This document shows, piece by piece, positions 1-8,245 of a stretch of 64,000 nt of DNA. Numbering within the stretch: the first letter of the stretch is position 1; each line of letters opens with the position of its first letter. The position numbers were made by a program, and so were the translations under genes. The notes under the pieces were generated by a model. It did not search any database. It worked only from the letters and a program-made list of their open reading frames with translations, and was not told the origin of the DNA. This DNA is from Sinomonas gamaensis (GTDB lineage Bacteria > Actinomycetota > Actinomycetes > Actinomycetales > Micrococcaceae), in NCBI RefSeq assembly GCF_005876955.1, contig NZ_SSCL01000003.1, forward strand, positions 1-64,000, written 5' to 3'.

Positions 1-66
1 GACTCCTACCGCACCCGCCAGCGCCGAGAACTCCTCGCCAAGGAGAACCGCGCATCCAACAGCTAA
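1..66 (+). CDS. 3' end of an IS21-type helper ATPase (IstB-like), partial
   Basis: Frame 1 is open from the window edge to a TAA at 64-66 and encodes a basic 21-residue tail containing SYRTRQRRELLAKE. Basic DSYR-type tails are what I recall at the C-terminus of IstB helper ATPases of IS21-family elements. Terminal-type repeats follow directly, as expected at an element's right end. The bulk of the gene lies outside the window, so no catalytic motif can be checked; the assignment rests on the tail and the repeats. Confidence 0.5.
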   Translation, partial: DSYRTRQRRELLAKENRASNS

Positions 67-75
67 GCCTCGCGA

Positions 76-127
76 GGGGTCAAAATTCAGACGTCGCCAG
101 GGGGTCAAAATTCAGAAGTCGTTGACA
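76..127 (+). mobile_element. Right terminal repeats of an IS21-like element
   Basis: A 15-bp block, GGGGTCAAAATTCAG, occurs at 76-90 and again at 101-115, 25 bp apart. Each copy is followed by a related tail (ACGTCG, AAGTCG). The outer copy runs into GTTGACA, ending at 127, so the element would end in CA, which reads TG from the outside. Multiple spaced terminal repeats of this kind bind the IS21-family transposase. The left end is outside the window, so target duplication cannot be tested. Confidence 0.55.
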
Positions 128-518
128 GCAGCCCCGTGGAAGACTCTTTGGGCCCAGGCACCCACCCAAAGCCGCGGCGCGGCACCCCACTCATCCGGCG
201 CGCGTCCCGCGCCACCGCCGCACACAACACCAGTGCCAGGGGCATACGCCCGCGACGCGCGGCCCCTCTGGCCCACGACACGCCCGGCCCAAACGACACG
301 CCAACACACCACCCCATTGCGGCCACGCCGCACACATCCTCAGCACAAGGGAAGGTCCGCTGCGCGGCGGGCACCCGCCCAGAAGATGGCAACAGCTGGA
401 GGGACAGTAAGCCCCACCGGGGTCCCAGTTCCCGGTTCTGTGGGTTTCTGGCCCGTCTGGGCGGGGTGAGGCGGGGTCGAGGACCGCGTTTACTCACGGT
501 CTCGTGTCGCATGGGGGT
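128..518. other. Gap of about 390 bp, no supportable gene
   Basis: Very GC-rich sequence between the IS end and the broken ORF that follows. The open frames here have low-complexity Arg/Pro/Ala composition typical of random high-GC sequence, and no convincing start with a ribosome binding site. Nothing recognisable is seen. Confidence 0.5.
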
Positions 519-1450
519 ATGGGCCTGCCTCTACGCATGGCCGGTGGCGTGGACATCCAGCTGATCCGGCTCCTGCGCACCGGAACCCTCGAGACGAACC
601 CCGCGGCGTTCACGCAGCGGGCCAACACCTTCGCCTCCGCCGTCGCCCGCGGCGGGGCCGCGACCCTGCTGACCCGCCGGGACTCCTCCGGCATGCACGG
701 GCAGTCCTGTTGGACGGGAAGGCGATCACGCCAACGCTCCCCTGCACCTGGCGCACACCGTCGGCGCCCGCGCCGAACCCGGCGACCTCCCGATGGATCT
801 GGCCGACGTCGCTGCGATCGGGCAGCTCGTCCACCGGCCCTCCGTGGTGCTGCGCGAGACCCAGGCGGGGATCGACCCGGGCGAGCTCCCCCGGCTGCTG
901 GCCAACGCCATGCCGGAGGGGTCGTGGGTGGCTGTGACCATGCGCGCCCCCTCGAACAAGGAGCGCAAGCGGCACTCGGCGTGGCTGGCCCACCGGCTCG
1001 GCACCGCCGTCCCCACCCACCACTCCGTCGGCGCGAACGCCATGGTCGCCACCATCACCGCCGGCGGCCCCGGCGAAGCCGAAGTCGAGGCCCTGCTCGC
1101 GCAGGTCGCCGCCGGGCTGCCCGGGTTCGACCTCGAAACCCAGACCGTCTTCCCGCACACCAGGCACCGCGCCTGGGCTGGCCTGCCGGTCGCTCTGGCC
1201 CTCGCCGTCCTCGCCATCGTCGGGTTGCCACTCCTCCCAGACACCGTGTGGGCATTCGCACCTTCGCTTCATGCTCTGGCCCAACCGCTCCTGTTTACGG
1301 CGGCCGCCCTCTCAGGCGTCCTCGGCGCTGCTGCGTGGACGGGCCGACTGCCCTCGGCCGACACGCTGCTGCGCCAGCATCGAACCGACCGTCGAGCACG
1401 CTCGGGAGCATGGACTGGGCGTCGCTCTCCTTGCACGGCAACCAGCGCAT
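519..1450 (+). pseudogene. Frameshifted ORF with two membrane segments (unrecognised)
   Basis: An ATG at 519 opens a frame (VDIQLIRLLRTGTLETN and onward) that reads like protein until about 700. Sensible coding then continues in the next frame (DHANAPLHLAHTVG, then MDLADVAAIGQLVH from 793) to a stop at 1450. The second frame has a soluble, slightly acidic region and then two hydrophobic stretches at about 1180-1245 and 1270-1340, followed by low-quality sequence. A frameshift near 700-715 explains this best; a sequencing error is possible. The family is not recognised. Length and membrane segments next to an IS end would fit a decayed conjugation or plasmid-type gene, but that is speculation. 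Confidence 0.35.
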
Positions 1451-1848
1451 GACGGTCAAGGAAGCCGCCCAAATACTCGAGGTAAGCACGACGGACGAAG
1501 CCACCCTCGGGGCATACCTTCGGCGAAAGACCCTACGCTCGTCAAAGGCTGGCGCGTCCGCGCCGGGACAAGGGACAAGCCCGGCGCGGCGCCCGACCAG
1601 CATGCCATGGCAGCCCGACAAGCCGGGGTCGACGCGCCCTCCTCAGTGCATGCTGGCCCAACCGGGCCCGATGAGCTCCTGCAGTTGCGAGCCCCGAGGG
1701 CCGGATAGGGCGCCAGCAAGCCGAGCAGCACGGCCAGAACTCGCACCGCACCTCGAGCTCCAGCGGCCGGCGCTGAACCGAGCCCTCAGACAGCGGAACG
1801 GGGCCTCCCACTGGGAAGCCCCGTTCCGGGTTTAGATGCGCCGCCCGT
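1451..1848. other. Gap of about 400 bp downstream of the cold-shock gene
   Basis: No convincing gene. Long open frames exist in several registers, but none has a start with a ribosome binding site and the translations are Ser/Arg/Pro-rich. It probably holds more of the decayed upstream gene. The only structured element is the hairpin at 1794-1828. Confidence 0.4.
1794..1828 (-). terminator. Hairpin downstream of cspA
   Basis: An 11-bp perfect stem, CGGAACGGGGC (1794-1804) with GCCCCGTTCCG (1818-1828), lies about 20 bp past the cspA stop codon. There is no strong U tract on the minus strand, so it may act as a weak intrinsic terminator or a 3'-end stabiliser. Confidence 0.5.
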
Positions 1849-2052
1849 TCAGAGGGGGCGGATCTTCTGGGCCTGCGGGCCCTTCTGGCCCTGGCCGACC
1901 TCGTACTCGACCTTCTGGCCCTCGTCTAGGCTCTTGAAGCCGCGCCCGTCGATCTCCGAATAGTGGGCGAAGAGGTCAGCCGACCCGTCATCGGGGGCGA
2001 TGAAGCCGTACCCCTTCTCCGAGTTGAACCACTTCACGGTGCCTGTAGCCAT
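1849..2052 (-). CDS. cspA: Cold-shock protein (CspA family)
   Basis: A 67-residue single-domain OB-fold RNA/DNA chaperone, which binds single-stranded nucleic acid and melts mRNA structure. It carries both RNP motifs, KGYGFI (RNP1) and LFAHYSEI (RNP2), and begins [14 protein letters not shown], which is the canonical family start. The ATG at 2052 is preceded by GGGGAAGG at about 8-nt spacing. The frame stays open upstream, but that extension is low-complexity and was not used. It is monocistronic: a stem-loop follows the stop, and the 90-nt gap before the next gene upstream could hold its leader. Length and motifs match the major actinobacterial Csp proteins. Confidence 0.95.
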   Translation of the reverse strand: MATGTVKWFNSEKGYGFIAPDDGSADLFAHYSEIDGRGFKSLDEGQKVEYEVGQGQKGPQAQKIRPL

Positions 2053-2143
2053 TGGTGCTGCCTTCCCCGCTGGCGCCGTGGCCGCAGTCTTCGCGGCCGG
2101 TCTTCTCACGCCAGTCCTTCCCTGCCACCCTATGTGTCCGCGC

Positions 2144-2542
2144 TCACTGCCTCCAAGCGGTGGTGACCGAGACGGCGGTGTCCGGGTCAGCACTTGGCCG
2201 CTCGTGCTGCACCGCTGCAGTTTCGGTGGCGGGGCCGTTCTCCGCCCCGTCGTCCTGCTCCTCTGGCTCACCGGCGTGCAATGCGGCCAGGATCGCGTTG
2301 GCCTTTTCAAGCAACGCCGCATTCCGCGGGTCCGAGGGTACTGCAGCTTCGGCTGCCGCCGAGTGCTGCGCCTGCCAAAGGAACGGGCGCCGGGCCCTGC
2401 CGGCGAGGGACAGGACTGCCTTGGCCGCCCCTGCAAGGAGCATCATGCCGATCAGAAGGGCTGCCAGGATGAACAGCACGAGACTGCCGACCACGAAGGT
2501 GCCCCCGTACGCGAGGTTTGCCACAAGGGTTGTGTCGTCCAC
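2144..2542 (-). CDS. Small membrane protein, hypothetical
   Basis: Predicted 132 residues with a GTG start at 2542, well placed behind a GGGAGGGAG ribosome binding site. Residues of about 12-45 form one long hydrophobic segment ([20 protein letters not shown] and onward). A basic stretch (GRARRPF) and a soluble Ala/Glu-rich tail follow. The layout suggests one or two tightly spaced membrane passes with the tail in the cytoplasm. I do not recognise the family. It lies upstream of cspA on the same strand, but a 90-nt gap separates them and they need not be cotranscribed. Confidence 0.6.
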   Translation of the reverse strand: MDDTTLVANLAYGGTFVVGSLVLFILAALLIGMMLLAGAAKAVLSLAGRARRPFLWQAQHSAAAEAAVPSDPRNAALLEKANAILAALHAGEPEEQDDGAENGPATETAAVQHERPSADPDTAVSVTTAWRQ

Positions 2543-2849
2543 ACTGACTCCCTCCCATCAAGGCGCTACTGGGGCCCTGGCGGCGCCCACGAAGGGCTTC
2601 ACTGTTGGGGGATGAGCCGGCTTCTTCACTCGATTAGAGGCTAGAGGCGCGCCGAAGCCACTGTCCATTGTGTGAAGGCTGGGTGCCGTCGCCGAAGGGC
2701 GTGGGCCGCGGTGAGGCTGGCATCGGCCATCCCCTGGAGCGTCGTTTCGAGGAAGCTGCTCTGGCCGTTCCTCATTGTCGTAGCGGGCGCGGGGGAGGCC
2801 ACGAGCTCGACCGCGGGCGCCTCGAGAAGGCAGCCGGTACCGCCCTTCC
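2543..2849. other. Gap of about 300 bp, no gene seen
   Basis: Lies between the TetR-type regulator and the small membrane protein, both on the minus strand. No supportable ORF. It should hold the promoter for the membrane protein; no confident -35/-10 pair could be picked out. Confidence 0.4.
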
Positions 2850-3446
2850 TTATGGCCGGTGGTGCTCCATCAGGATTCGGGCCATTTGTTTCGCCCTCTG
2901 GGCTGCATTCTCGTCGCCCTCGGCATCGGCCACCATGGCCCCCTTGAGGAGGATGTGGATCGACCAGGCGAAGTCGTCGGGATCGGCGAGACCTGCAGAT
3001 TGGGCCAGGTCCGCGATCTGCTGCCGGGTCTTCTCGAGATAGCTGATGCTCGCCCTGCCGAGAGGGTGCTGGGGGCCCATTTCCATCATCACGTGGAGGA
3101 AGGAAGTGACCTGCACGGCCCCGTGCCGGAACCAGTCGTCGAACAGGTCGAAGATGGTCAGGACGGCGCCCCCGTCCCGGTTCCCGTACCGGGCGACTGC
3201 CTGCTCGATGGCAGCGGTGCGCTCTTCGTACCAGCGTTGGAGGAACGCGAGCACGACATCGTCCTTGGACTTGAAGTGCTTGTAGAAGGTGGCCTTCGCC
3301 ACACCGGAGGTCTCTATCAGTTCGTCGACCCCGACAGCCCGGATGCCACGTCGGGCGAAAAGCTCATAGGAGGCATCCAGGACCCGCTGTCGGGCGGGTA
3401 CCGCCGGACGCGTGAGCGGTTTCCCCGTTGCTTCGCCGATGGTCAT
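2850..3446 (-). CDS. TetR/AcrR-family transcriptional repressor
   Basis: 198 residues. The N-terminal TetR HTH is clear: an ASYELFARRGIRAVGVDELI helix block, then SGVAKATFYKHFKSKDDVV at about residues 47-65, which holds the recognition helix. The rest (about 75-198) is an all-helical ligand-binding and dimerisation domain ending near IHILLKGAMVADAEGDENAA, as in many detoxification or efflux regulators of Actinobacteria. The ATG at 3446 has only a weak ribosome binding site. No adjacent efflux pump or enzyme is divergently encoded, so the regulated gene is not evident. Effector and target are unknown. Confidence 0.9.
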   Translation of the reverse strand: MTIGEATGKPLTRPAVPARQRVLDASYELFARRGIRAVGVDELIETSGVAKATFYKHFKSKDDVVLAFLQRWYEERTAAIEQAVARYGNRDGGAVLTIFDLFDDWFRHGAVQVTSFLHVMMEMGPQHPLGRASISYLEKTRQQIADLAQSAGLADPDDFAWSIHILLKGAMVADAEGDENAAQRAKQMARILMEHHRP

Positions 3447-3617
3447 TCCCGCATGTTACTTACTACTCTCGGGTAGACAGAACGGTCCGTGCGGTCGCAC
3501 CGACAGGGCGGCGTCTGGCCCTCCGTCCGGACTGCCGGAGGGGCCGGCGCGCGGGTTCCTCGTTCTGTCCCTTGTCGTGCCCGCCAGACACCCAATGCGG
3601 CGGCTGCTGTTTTCGGA

Positions 3618-3914
3618 TCAGGCGGACCGGGGGCGTGCTGTAGGCCTGCTCGTGAGCAGCCAAGGGATCTCCAGCCCCTCCCAGGGCCGCTCTCCGCTGG
3701 GCGGCTGGAGGTCGGCGGGGCGGGCGAGGAGGTAGCGGACCCGGCCCGAGGCAGTGCGCCAGGCGACCCTGCCCCTGTCATCGGTCCTGCTGATCAGGTA
3801 GCCGTGGATCTCGCCGTGCTGAGTGACGGCGATGACGCGGCACGGCAGCCCGGTCTCATCCCAGGGGCCCCGGTCCTCAGAGCCGCCGGGACGGTGCTGC
3901 GCGGAGCTCTCCAC
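3618..3914 (-). CDS. Hypothetical protein (98 aa)
   Basis: 98 residues from a GTG start. The middle (VIAVTQHGEIHGYLISRTDD, then RVAWRTASGRVRYLLA) alternates like a small beta-rich domain, with Trp and Tyr placed as in a genuine protein. It begins only 15 bp after the stop of the next gene upstream on the same strand, which suggests a two-gene operon. No known family is recognised, and no signal peptide or membrane segment is seen. Confidence 0.45.
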   Translation of the reverse strand: MESSAQHRPGGSEDRGPWDETGLPCRVIAVTQHGEIHGYLISRTDDRGRVAWRTASGRVRYLLARPADLQPPSGERPWEGLEIPWLLTSRPTARPRSA

Positions 3915-3929
3915 TGTGCTCGGCGATCA

Positions 3930-4292
3930 TCATCGGGGTCTGGCCCGGCCCGCACCCCGATCCGTCGCCGGAGGGCGCGGGACCGCCCATGCTGTGCGGG
4001 TGATGGCCTCCGCGGCCGCCACCACCTCTGTCGCCTCCATGCCCGAGGGGAAGGCGAGCTCGAGCTGTTCCGCGGGCACGACCAGCCGGGCGAACTCCGA
4101 CACCCGTGCCCGGTCGAGCCTCACCACGACCGCCGCCGGGCTCAGGCCCGAAAGGACATGGACCACCACGCCGAGGTCGCCCATTGCCGCCCTCACCTGC
4201 GCCATTGCAGGGTCCTTCACCTCGCGGCGGAACCGTACCCGCTCCCCCACATCGAACAGTGCGCCCGTCCCGGCGCTTTCCTCCTGTGCCAC
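3930..4292 (-). CDS. Hypothetical protein (120 aa)
   Basis: 120 residues. The GTG start at 4292 sits about 7 nt behind a GGGGGAGGT ribosome binding site. The sequence contains DVGERVRFRREVKDP, GDLGVVVHVLSG, then VVVRLDRARVSEFARLVVPAEQLE. That pattern resembles small SH3-like barrels that carry a length-limited start of the type GxRV.F. The C-terminal 30 residues are Pro/Arg-rich. It is the first gene of a probable pair with the 98-residue protein downstream and is divergent from the acetyltransferase. No function is assigned. Confidence 0.55.
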   Translation of the reverse strand: MAQEESAGTGALFDVGERVRFRREVKDPAMAQVRAAMGDLGVVVHVLSGLSPAAVVVRLDRARVSEFARLVVPAEQLELAFPSGMEATEVVAAAEAITRTAWAVPRPPATDRGAGRARPR

Positions 4293-4495
4293 GCAAAGAC
4301 CTCCCCCGAGTTATCTCCAATGCGGAGGCGCTGCCCCCAGCGGTGTACGAGGCCCCAATTTATCCAGCGTCTTGAAAGCAGCTGGAGGGACTTTGGTCCC
4401 GACCGCACATGACAGTTGAAGTCACGCAACACGACAAGCGGTGCTCTTGGACTTCGTTCGAGGCTGCGGGAGGTGCGACGGCTAGGCTCCTTTCG

Positions 4496-5032
4496 ATGGA
4501 GACGGACAGGACGCTCGCCCACGGCACCCTGCTGCGCCTCCTCAGGGCCGAGGACGCCGAACCGCTCGCGCGTGCGTACGCCCAGAACCGCGAGTACCTC
4601 GCCCCGTGGGAGCCGGTGCGCCCCGAGGAGTGGTACACCGAGGAAGGGCAGGAGCAGGCGATCCGCCATTCCCTCGAGGAGCTCTTCAGGGGAACCGCGC
4701 TACCGCTCGTCCTCGTCCAGGACGGCTCGATCATCGGGCGGGCCACCCTCTCATCGGTCGTGCGCGGCGCGTTCCAGAACGCCCATCTGGGGTACTGGAT
4801 CGCCGAACACGCCCAGAACCAGGGGATCATGACCCAGACGATCGGGGTCCTCGTGGAGATAGCCAGAGACGGCCTCGGGCTGCACCGCATCGAGGCCGCG
4901 ACGCTGCCCCAGAATGTGCCCTCCCAGCGGGTGCTGGAGAAGAACGGCTTCGAGTTCTACGGGCTCGCGCACAAGTACATCCAGATCGCCGGCTCGTGGG
5001 AGGACCACCGGATGCACCAGCGCATCCTGTGA
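4496..5032 (+). CDS. GNAT acetyltransferase, RimJ/RimL type
   Basis: 178 residues from the ATG at 4496 (METDRTLAHGTLLRLL). An in-frame upstream ATG at 4409 would add 29 residues unlike the family and was not chosen, although neither start has an ideal ribosome binding site. The fold is the acetyl-CoA N-acyltransferase: LRLLRAEDAEPLARAYAQNR at the N-terminus, GYWIAEHAQNQGIMTQTIGVL as the acetyl-CoA pyrophosphate-binding region, and IEAATLPQNVPSQRVLEKNG as the classic motif B helix of RimJ/RimL enzymes. It should transfer an acetyl group to a protein N-terminus or a small amine; the substrate is not predictable. It is convergent with the hypothetical gene downstream, 24 bp away. Confidence 0.88.
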   Translation: METDRTLAHGTLLRLLRAEDAEPLARAYAQNREYLAPWEPVRPEEWYTEEGQEQAIRHSLEELFRGTALPLVLVQDGSIIGRATLSSVVRGAFQNAHLGYWIAEHAQNQGIMTQTIGVLVEIARDGLGLHRIEAATLPQNVPSQRVLEKNGFEFYGLAHKYIQIAGSWEDHRMHQRIL

Positions 5033-5056
5033 CCAGGACCGACGCCGTCGTCGAGC

Positions 5057-5401
5057 TCAGGGCCTGGCTGTTTCCTTCTCGTGGGCCTCGACGTCGCATC
5101 CGAAGACCGTGATGTCGTTCCAGTCCTCTGGCATCGGCTGCACGGGGCGCACCCCGAGGGCCTCGAGCCAGTCGGGGAGCTGGCTGGGGTAGTCGAGACT
5201 GAAGACGACTCGGTCGGCGCTCGTCCCGGAGAACGCCTCGCCGGCGTCCCGGTGGCGGCAGATTGCCGCCTTCCACCTGCCGCCGCGTCGCCGGTGCCTG
5301 AGCGAGTGGACTTCGAGCCAGAACTTCTCGTCCGGCCCCAGGCCCTTCGCCACCCGTTCGAGGCGGGCCCGCAGGTTCTTGGCCTCGCGCTTGTCGATCA
5401 T
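5057..5401 (-). CDS. Hypothetical protein, paralogue A of a 114-aa pair
   Basis: 114 residues from the ATG at 5401, which has a G-rich ribosome binding site just upstream; a longer in-frame start exists but lacks support. Its sequence parallels the protein at 5976-6320 end to end: GLGPDEKFWLEVH, RWKAAICR, YPSQLPDWLEAL, RPVQPMPEDW and VFGCDVEAH all have near-identical counterparts there. Both proteins have exactly 114 residues. No signal peptide or membrane segment is visible, and no catalytic motif is recognised. The even spread of conserved Trp and Pro suggests a compact soluble domain. Confidence 0.7.
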   Translation of the reverse strand: MIDKREAKNLRARLERVAKGLGPDEKFWLEVHSLRHRRRGGRWKAAICRHRDAGEAFSGTSADRVVFSLDYPSQLPDWLEALGVRPVQPMPEDWNDITVFGCDVEAHEKETARP

Positions 5402-5705
5402 CGCCGTCCCCCATCTCCATTGATGCTCCCCCGACCGACACTGCCACAGGACAGCACGCTGCATGCCCGGGACGCGCCCGAGGAAGCCTTCCTCCCCGGC
5501 CGAGTCGCGTCGTGAACCGGAGGAAAGGGAGGGCTGGTCTCAGTCAACGAGCGAGGCCACCGCCCGACACGTTCGGCTCGTACACGCACGGCAAGAGGTG
5601 AGAGAGGTAATCTCATTCCTGCGCTGGTGTCCCTTCAGCGCCCCATGTGAAAGCCGCCCGGCCACCCCTCACGGCGTGGTCGCTCCCCCCCTACTAAGGA
5701 GTGCC
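5402..5705. other. Gap of about 300 bp, leader or promoter of the acidic mini-gene
   Basis: Divergent intergenic region between paralogue A and the 46-residue ORF. No gene is seen. Its right end has a strong ribosome binding site, CTAAGGAG (about 5694-5701), serving the ATG at 5706. Confidence 0.4.
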
Positions 5706-5846
5706 ATGGTCAACGGAGACCACCGCAATGCTGCCCACCACCCGAGCAGGGAGGACCTGTCTCAAGACTTCCACTTCGGCCCGGAGGAGAAGGCCTGGGA
5801 CGAAGAGGACGGGCTCTTCGACAGCGAGGAGATCGTCGTCTCCTGA
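5706..5846 (+). CDS. Small acidic protein (46 aa)
   Basis: 46 residues beginning MVNGDHRNAAHHPSREDLSQ and ending in an acidic run with EEDGLFDSEEIVVS. The ATG is preceded by AAGGAG at ideal spacing, the best ribosome binding site in this part of the window, which is the main reason for calling it. Its predicted charge is strongly negative and it has no hydrophobic segment. It sits between two paralogous genes read on the other strand. Function unknown; size and charge would fit a binding partner or anti-factor, but nothing in the sequence shows that. Confidence 0.6.
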   Translation: MVNGDHRNAAHHPSREDLSQDFHFGPEEKAWDEEDGLFDSEEIVVS

Positions 5847-5975
5847 CCCCTGGAGAATTCCGGTGATCGCGCCACCCGTGCTGTGGGCCACGATGACGCG
5901 GGCGCTTCGCTGGGTGACGGGGAGATCCCAAGCCGATGTCGCCCCCTCGACGCGGCGACAAGGCGTCGCCCGTTA

Positions 5976-6320
5976 TCAAGCATTCAGGTCGTCGGGGGGG
6001 TGGACCTCGACGTCGCACCCGAAGAACATCATGTGCTGCCAATCTGCCGGGAGCGGCTGGACGGGGTGAAGGCGGAGGAGGTCGAGCCATTCGGGCAGCT
6101 GGCTAGGGTGGTCGACCTCGCACACGGCCCCGTCGCCTTCTGCCCCGGCCAGGACCGAGGTGACTCTTTCTGGCCTGCAGACCGCCGCTTTCCAGCGCCT
6201 GCCCCGACGCTTGTGCCCGGCGGGGTGGACCTCGAACCAGAGCCGTTCGTCCGGGCCGAGTCCCCGCGCCAAGTTCTCGATCCGGGTCCGCTGCGTTTCC
6301 GCTGCACGTCTGTCGACCAT
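5976..6320 (-). CDS. Hypothetical protein, paralogue B of a 114-aa pair
   Basis: 114 residues from the ATG at 6320, which follows a GGGGGGAT ribosome binding site. It shares GLGPDERLWFEVHP, RWKAAVCR, HPSQLPEWLDLL, HPVQPLPADW and FFGCDVEVH with paralogue A (5057-5401) at matching positions, so the two arose by duplication. They are read in the same direction with the acidic mini-gene between them on the opposite strand. The family is not recognised. Confidence 0.7.
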   Translation of the reverse strand: MVDRRAAETQRTRIENLARGLGPDERLWFEVHPAGHKRRGRRWKAAVCRPERVTSVLAGAEGDGAVCEVDHPSQLPEWLDLLRLHPVQPLPADWQHMMFFGCDVEVHPPDDLNA

Positions 6321-6409
6321 GTCAATCCCCCCAACGTGACTGATTCGATCATTGTTCAACGGCGAACCCGAATCGTGTCAACCCGCTTCGACGCTCCGGG
6401 CACCAGCCC

Positions 6410-6649
6410 TCAGCCGGCCAGCAGCCTGCGGTCCTCTTCTGCGGGAGTGCGCAGTGATCGGAGGTGCTCGATGAACGCCAGCTCGGGGCGGTCAGGATGC
6501 GCGGCAATGAGGCGACGGAGCCGGTCCTTGGATTCCTCCGGCAGGCGGGGGCCTTCGAGGGCGTCGGCAAGGATGCCGCGGAGCTGGTCGCGCAGGGTCT
6601 TCTCCTCAGGGCGCGGTAGCGGGAGGGGCAGCGTCCTCAGGTCGCTCAC
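6410..6649 (-). CDS. Hypothetical protein translationally coupled to the signal peptidase fusion
   Basis: 79 residues, Leu/Arg/Glu-rich and probably all-helical (LRDQLRGILADALEG, SKDRLRRLIAAHPDRPELAF). Its GTG start overlaps the stop codon of the signal peptidase fusion gene in a GTGA arrangement, which indicates translational coupling and a shared mRNA. No membrane segment or motif is seen. It may be a small accessory protein of the secretion cassette upstream; that role is inferred from position only. Confidence 0.6.
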   Translation of the reverse strand: MSDLRTLPLPLPRPEEKTLRDQLRGILADALEGPRLPEESKDRLRRLIAAHPDRPELAFIEHLRSLRTPAEEDRRLLAG

Positions 6650-8202
6650 GGGGTCGCCGTGATTTCGCGGTTGCCGGTGTCTGCGATCTCGCTCTGGATG
6701 GGCTCAGCGTCGCCACTGCGGTAGCGGTAGGCGGTGCTCTCGTCGTTGACGAGGTAGGTCTCGACCCCGCTGCGGGACCAGTGCAGGATCAGCAGGCCGT
6801 ATCGTTCGGCGAGCCTGGCCAAGGTGGCGAAGTCGGACACGTCGACGACCGTCTTCCCCGGCGGGGTGGGGCTGGGGTGCACGGGGACGAGCAGGCTCCC
6901 CCACCGGCGGCGGATCTGGGTCGCCTCGTCCAAAGGCCGGTGGCGGCGGGAGGCGAGGGCGAGGGCTGCCAGCGCCAGGAGCGCGGCGGCCAGGCCGGCG
7001 GCGGAGAGGGGACGTGCCAGGGCCGCGGTGAGCGACCAGACGCCCAGGGTCAGTGCGCGCGGCGCTGGAGCGGCGGCGGTTGCCTTCTGGGCGGCGGTGA
7101 GGCCTGCGGAGTCGGCGAGGTTCAGCTGCAGCGGGGTGAGGGCCAGCTTCAGGGCCGGGGCATAGTCGCTGCCCTCGGCGTGCACGGTGGGCACGACTGC
7201 GATGCTGACCGGGGTGGAGGGTGCGCCGGTTGCCTGGGCGGCGGCCTGGACCTTGGCTTCCAGGGCCTGCAGGTCAAGGTCGACGGTGCCGCTGTAGGAG
7301 CCGCCGGTGAACGCGGCGGTGTCCTTCAGCGGGACGGTGGCGTGCCAGCCGCCCGGGGTGGACAGCTCGGCGGAGACCGTGATGGTGCCGGAGGGTCCGT
7401 GGTAGGTGTAGGCGACGGCGACGTTCCCGGCCAGCACCCGGCGGAAGACCGGGTCGGGGGAGGAAGCGGTGGTGCCCTCGTAGGCTGCGCTGGCCCTCAC
7501 CGGTGCGGTGTAGGAGAAGTCCATGCTCTTGCCCTGGACAGCCTGCGCTGCAGGAGCCGCGGTCTCGGTGGGCCCGGGCCAGGCCCAGGCGCCGAGGGCC
7601 GCGGAGAGCGCCAGCGCGGCTCCTGCGGCCGCCGTCCAGGCGCGCAGCGGCCGTTGGAGCAGACCGGTGAACGGGCGCTGGCTGGCGGGAGTGCCGTTCT
7701 CGAGGTGCCGGGACATGGGGTTGGTTCTCCTTCGGGCGCGTCGGCGCCGGCGACGGGTCAGTGCGGTGGTGCCGCCGCCGAGGAGGGCGAAGGCGGCCAG
7801 CGCGAGCATGGGCGGGCTGGTGAGGGTCTTCAGGACGGTTCCGCCCTGTGGGATATGGAGGACGGCGCGGCCGATGATCTGGGCGTCGGCGGGGTGGTCG
7901 ACGTCGGTGGACTGGTTGTTGTCGCCCTTGATCGTGAAGCCGGTGGCGTCGCCGCCGATGATCCGGTGGAGGGCGATCTCCGTCCCGCCGTGGACGTGGT
8001 AGGCGACGATGTCCCCCGCTCCGTAGGCGCCGCCGCGGGCGACGACGACGAGATCGCCTTGGTAGTAGACGGGGTTCATGCTCACCCCGTGGGTGACCAC
8101 GACTGCGGCCTGGCCGCTGGCCAGGAGGATGCCCAGCAGGGCGGCGCCGGCCGCCACGAGGGCGGACAGGGCGGACAGGAGGCGCCGGAGCGGTCCCTTC
8201 AC
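6646..8202 (-). CDS. Signal peptidase I (SipW/ER type) fused in frame to a DUF5305-like membrane protein
   Basis: 518 residues; the GTG start at 8202 follows AAAGGAGGA. Residues 1-162 are a type I signal peptidase of the archaeal/ER (SipW) class: an N-terminal membrane anchor (about 7-35), catalytic Ser41 in GVSMNP, and His79 in ALHRIIG in place of the bacterial Lys. GDNN, a second membrane segment (about 131-150) and an Arg-rich end follow. From residue 163 it resembles DUF5305 proteins: a membrane segment at about 187-208, an extracytoplasmic domain (about 230-385), another membrane segment (about 395-417), then a cytoplasmic tail with DVSDFATLARLAERYG. The junction holds a ribosome-binding-like GAAGGAG 9 nt before an in-frame ATG at 7716, so the second half may also be made separately. 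Its likely substrate is encoded immediately upstream. Confidence 0.85.
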   Translation of the reverse strand: MKGPLRRLLSALSALVAAGAALLGILLASGQAAVVVTHGVSMNPVYYQGDLVVVARGGAYGAGDIVAYHVHGGTEIALHRIIGGDATGFTIKGDNNQSTDVDHPADAQIIGRAVLHIPQGGTVLKTLTSPPMLALAAFALLGGGTTALTRRRRRRARRRTNPMSRHLENGTPASQRPFTGLLQRPLRAWTAAAGAALALSAALGAWAWPGPTETAAPAAQAVQGKSMDFSYTAPVRASAAYEGTTASSPDPVFRRVLAGNVAVAYTYHGPSGTITVSAELSTPGGWHATVPLKDTAAFTGGSYSGTVDLDLQALEAKVQAAAQATGAPSTPVSIAVVPTVHAEGSDYAPALKLALTPLQLNLADSAGLTAAQKATAAAPAPRALTLGVWSLTAALARPLSAAGLAAALLALAALALASRRHRPLDEATQIRRRWGSLLVPVHPSPTPPGKTVVDVSDFATLARLAERYGLLILHWSRSGVETYLVNDESTAYRYRSGDAEPIQSEIADTGNREITATP

Positions 8203-8245
8203 GGCTTGTCCTCCTTTGGTGGCTTTGGCGTTCGAAACGGCTGGC

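Noticed and set aside
2850-3446. TetR operator in the upstream TTACTTACTACTC stretch
   Set aside because: No clear palindrome could be defined, and no divergent target gene is present.
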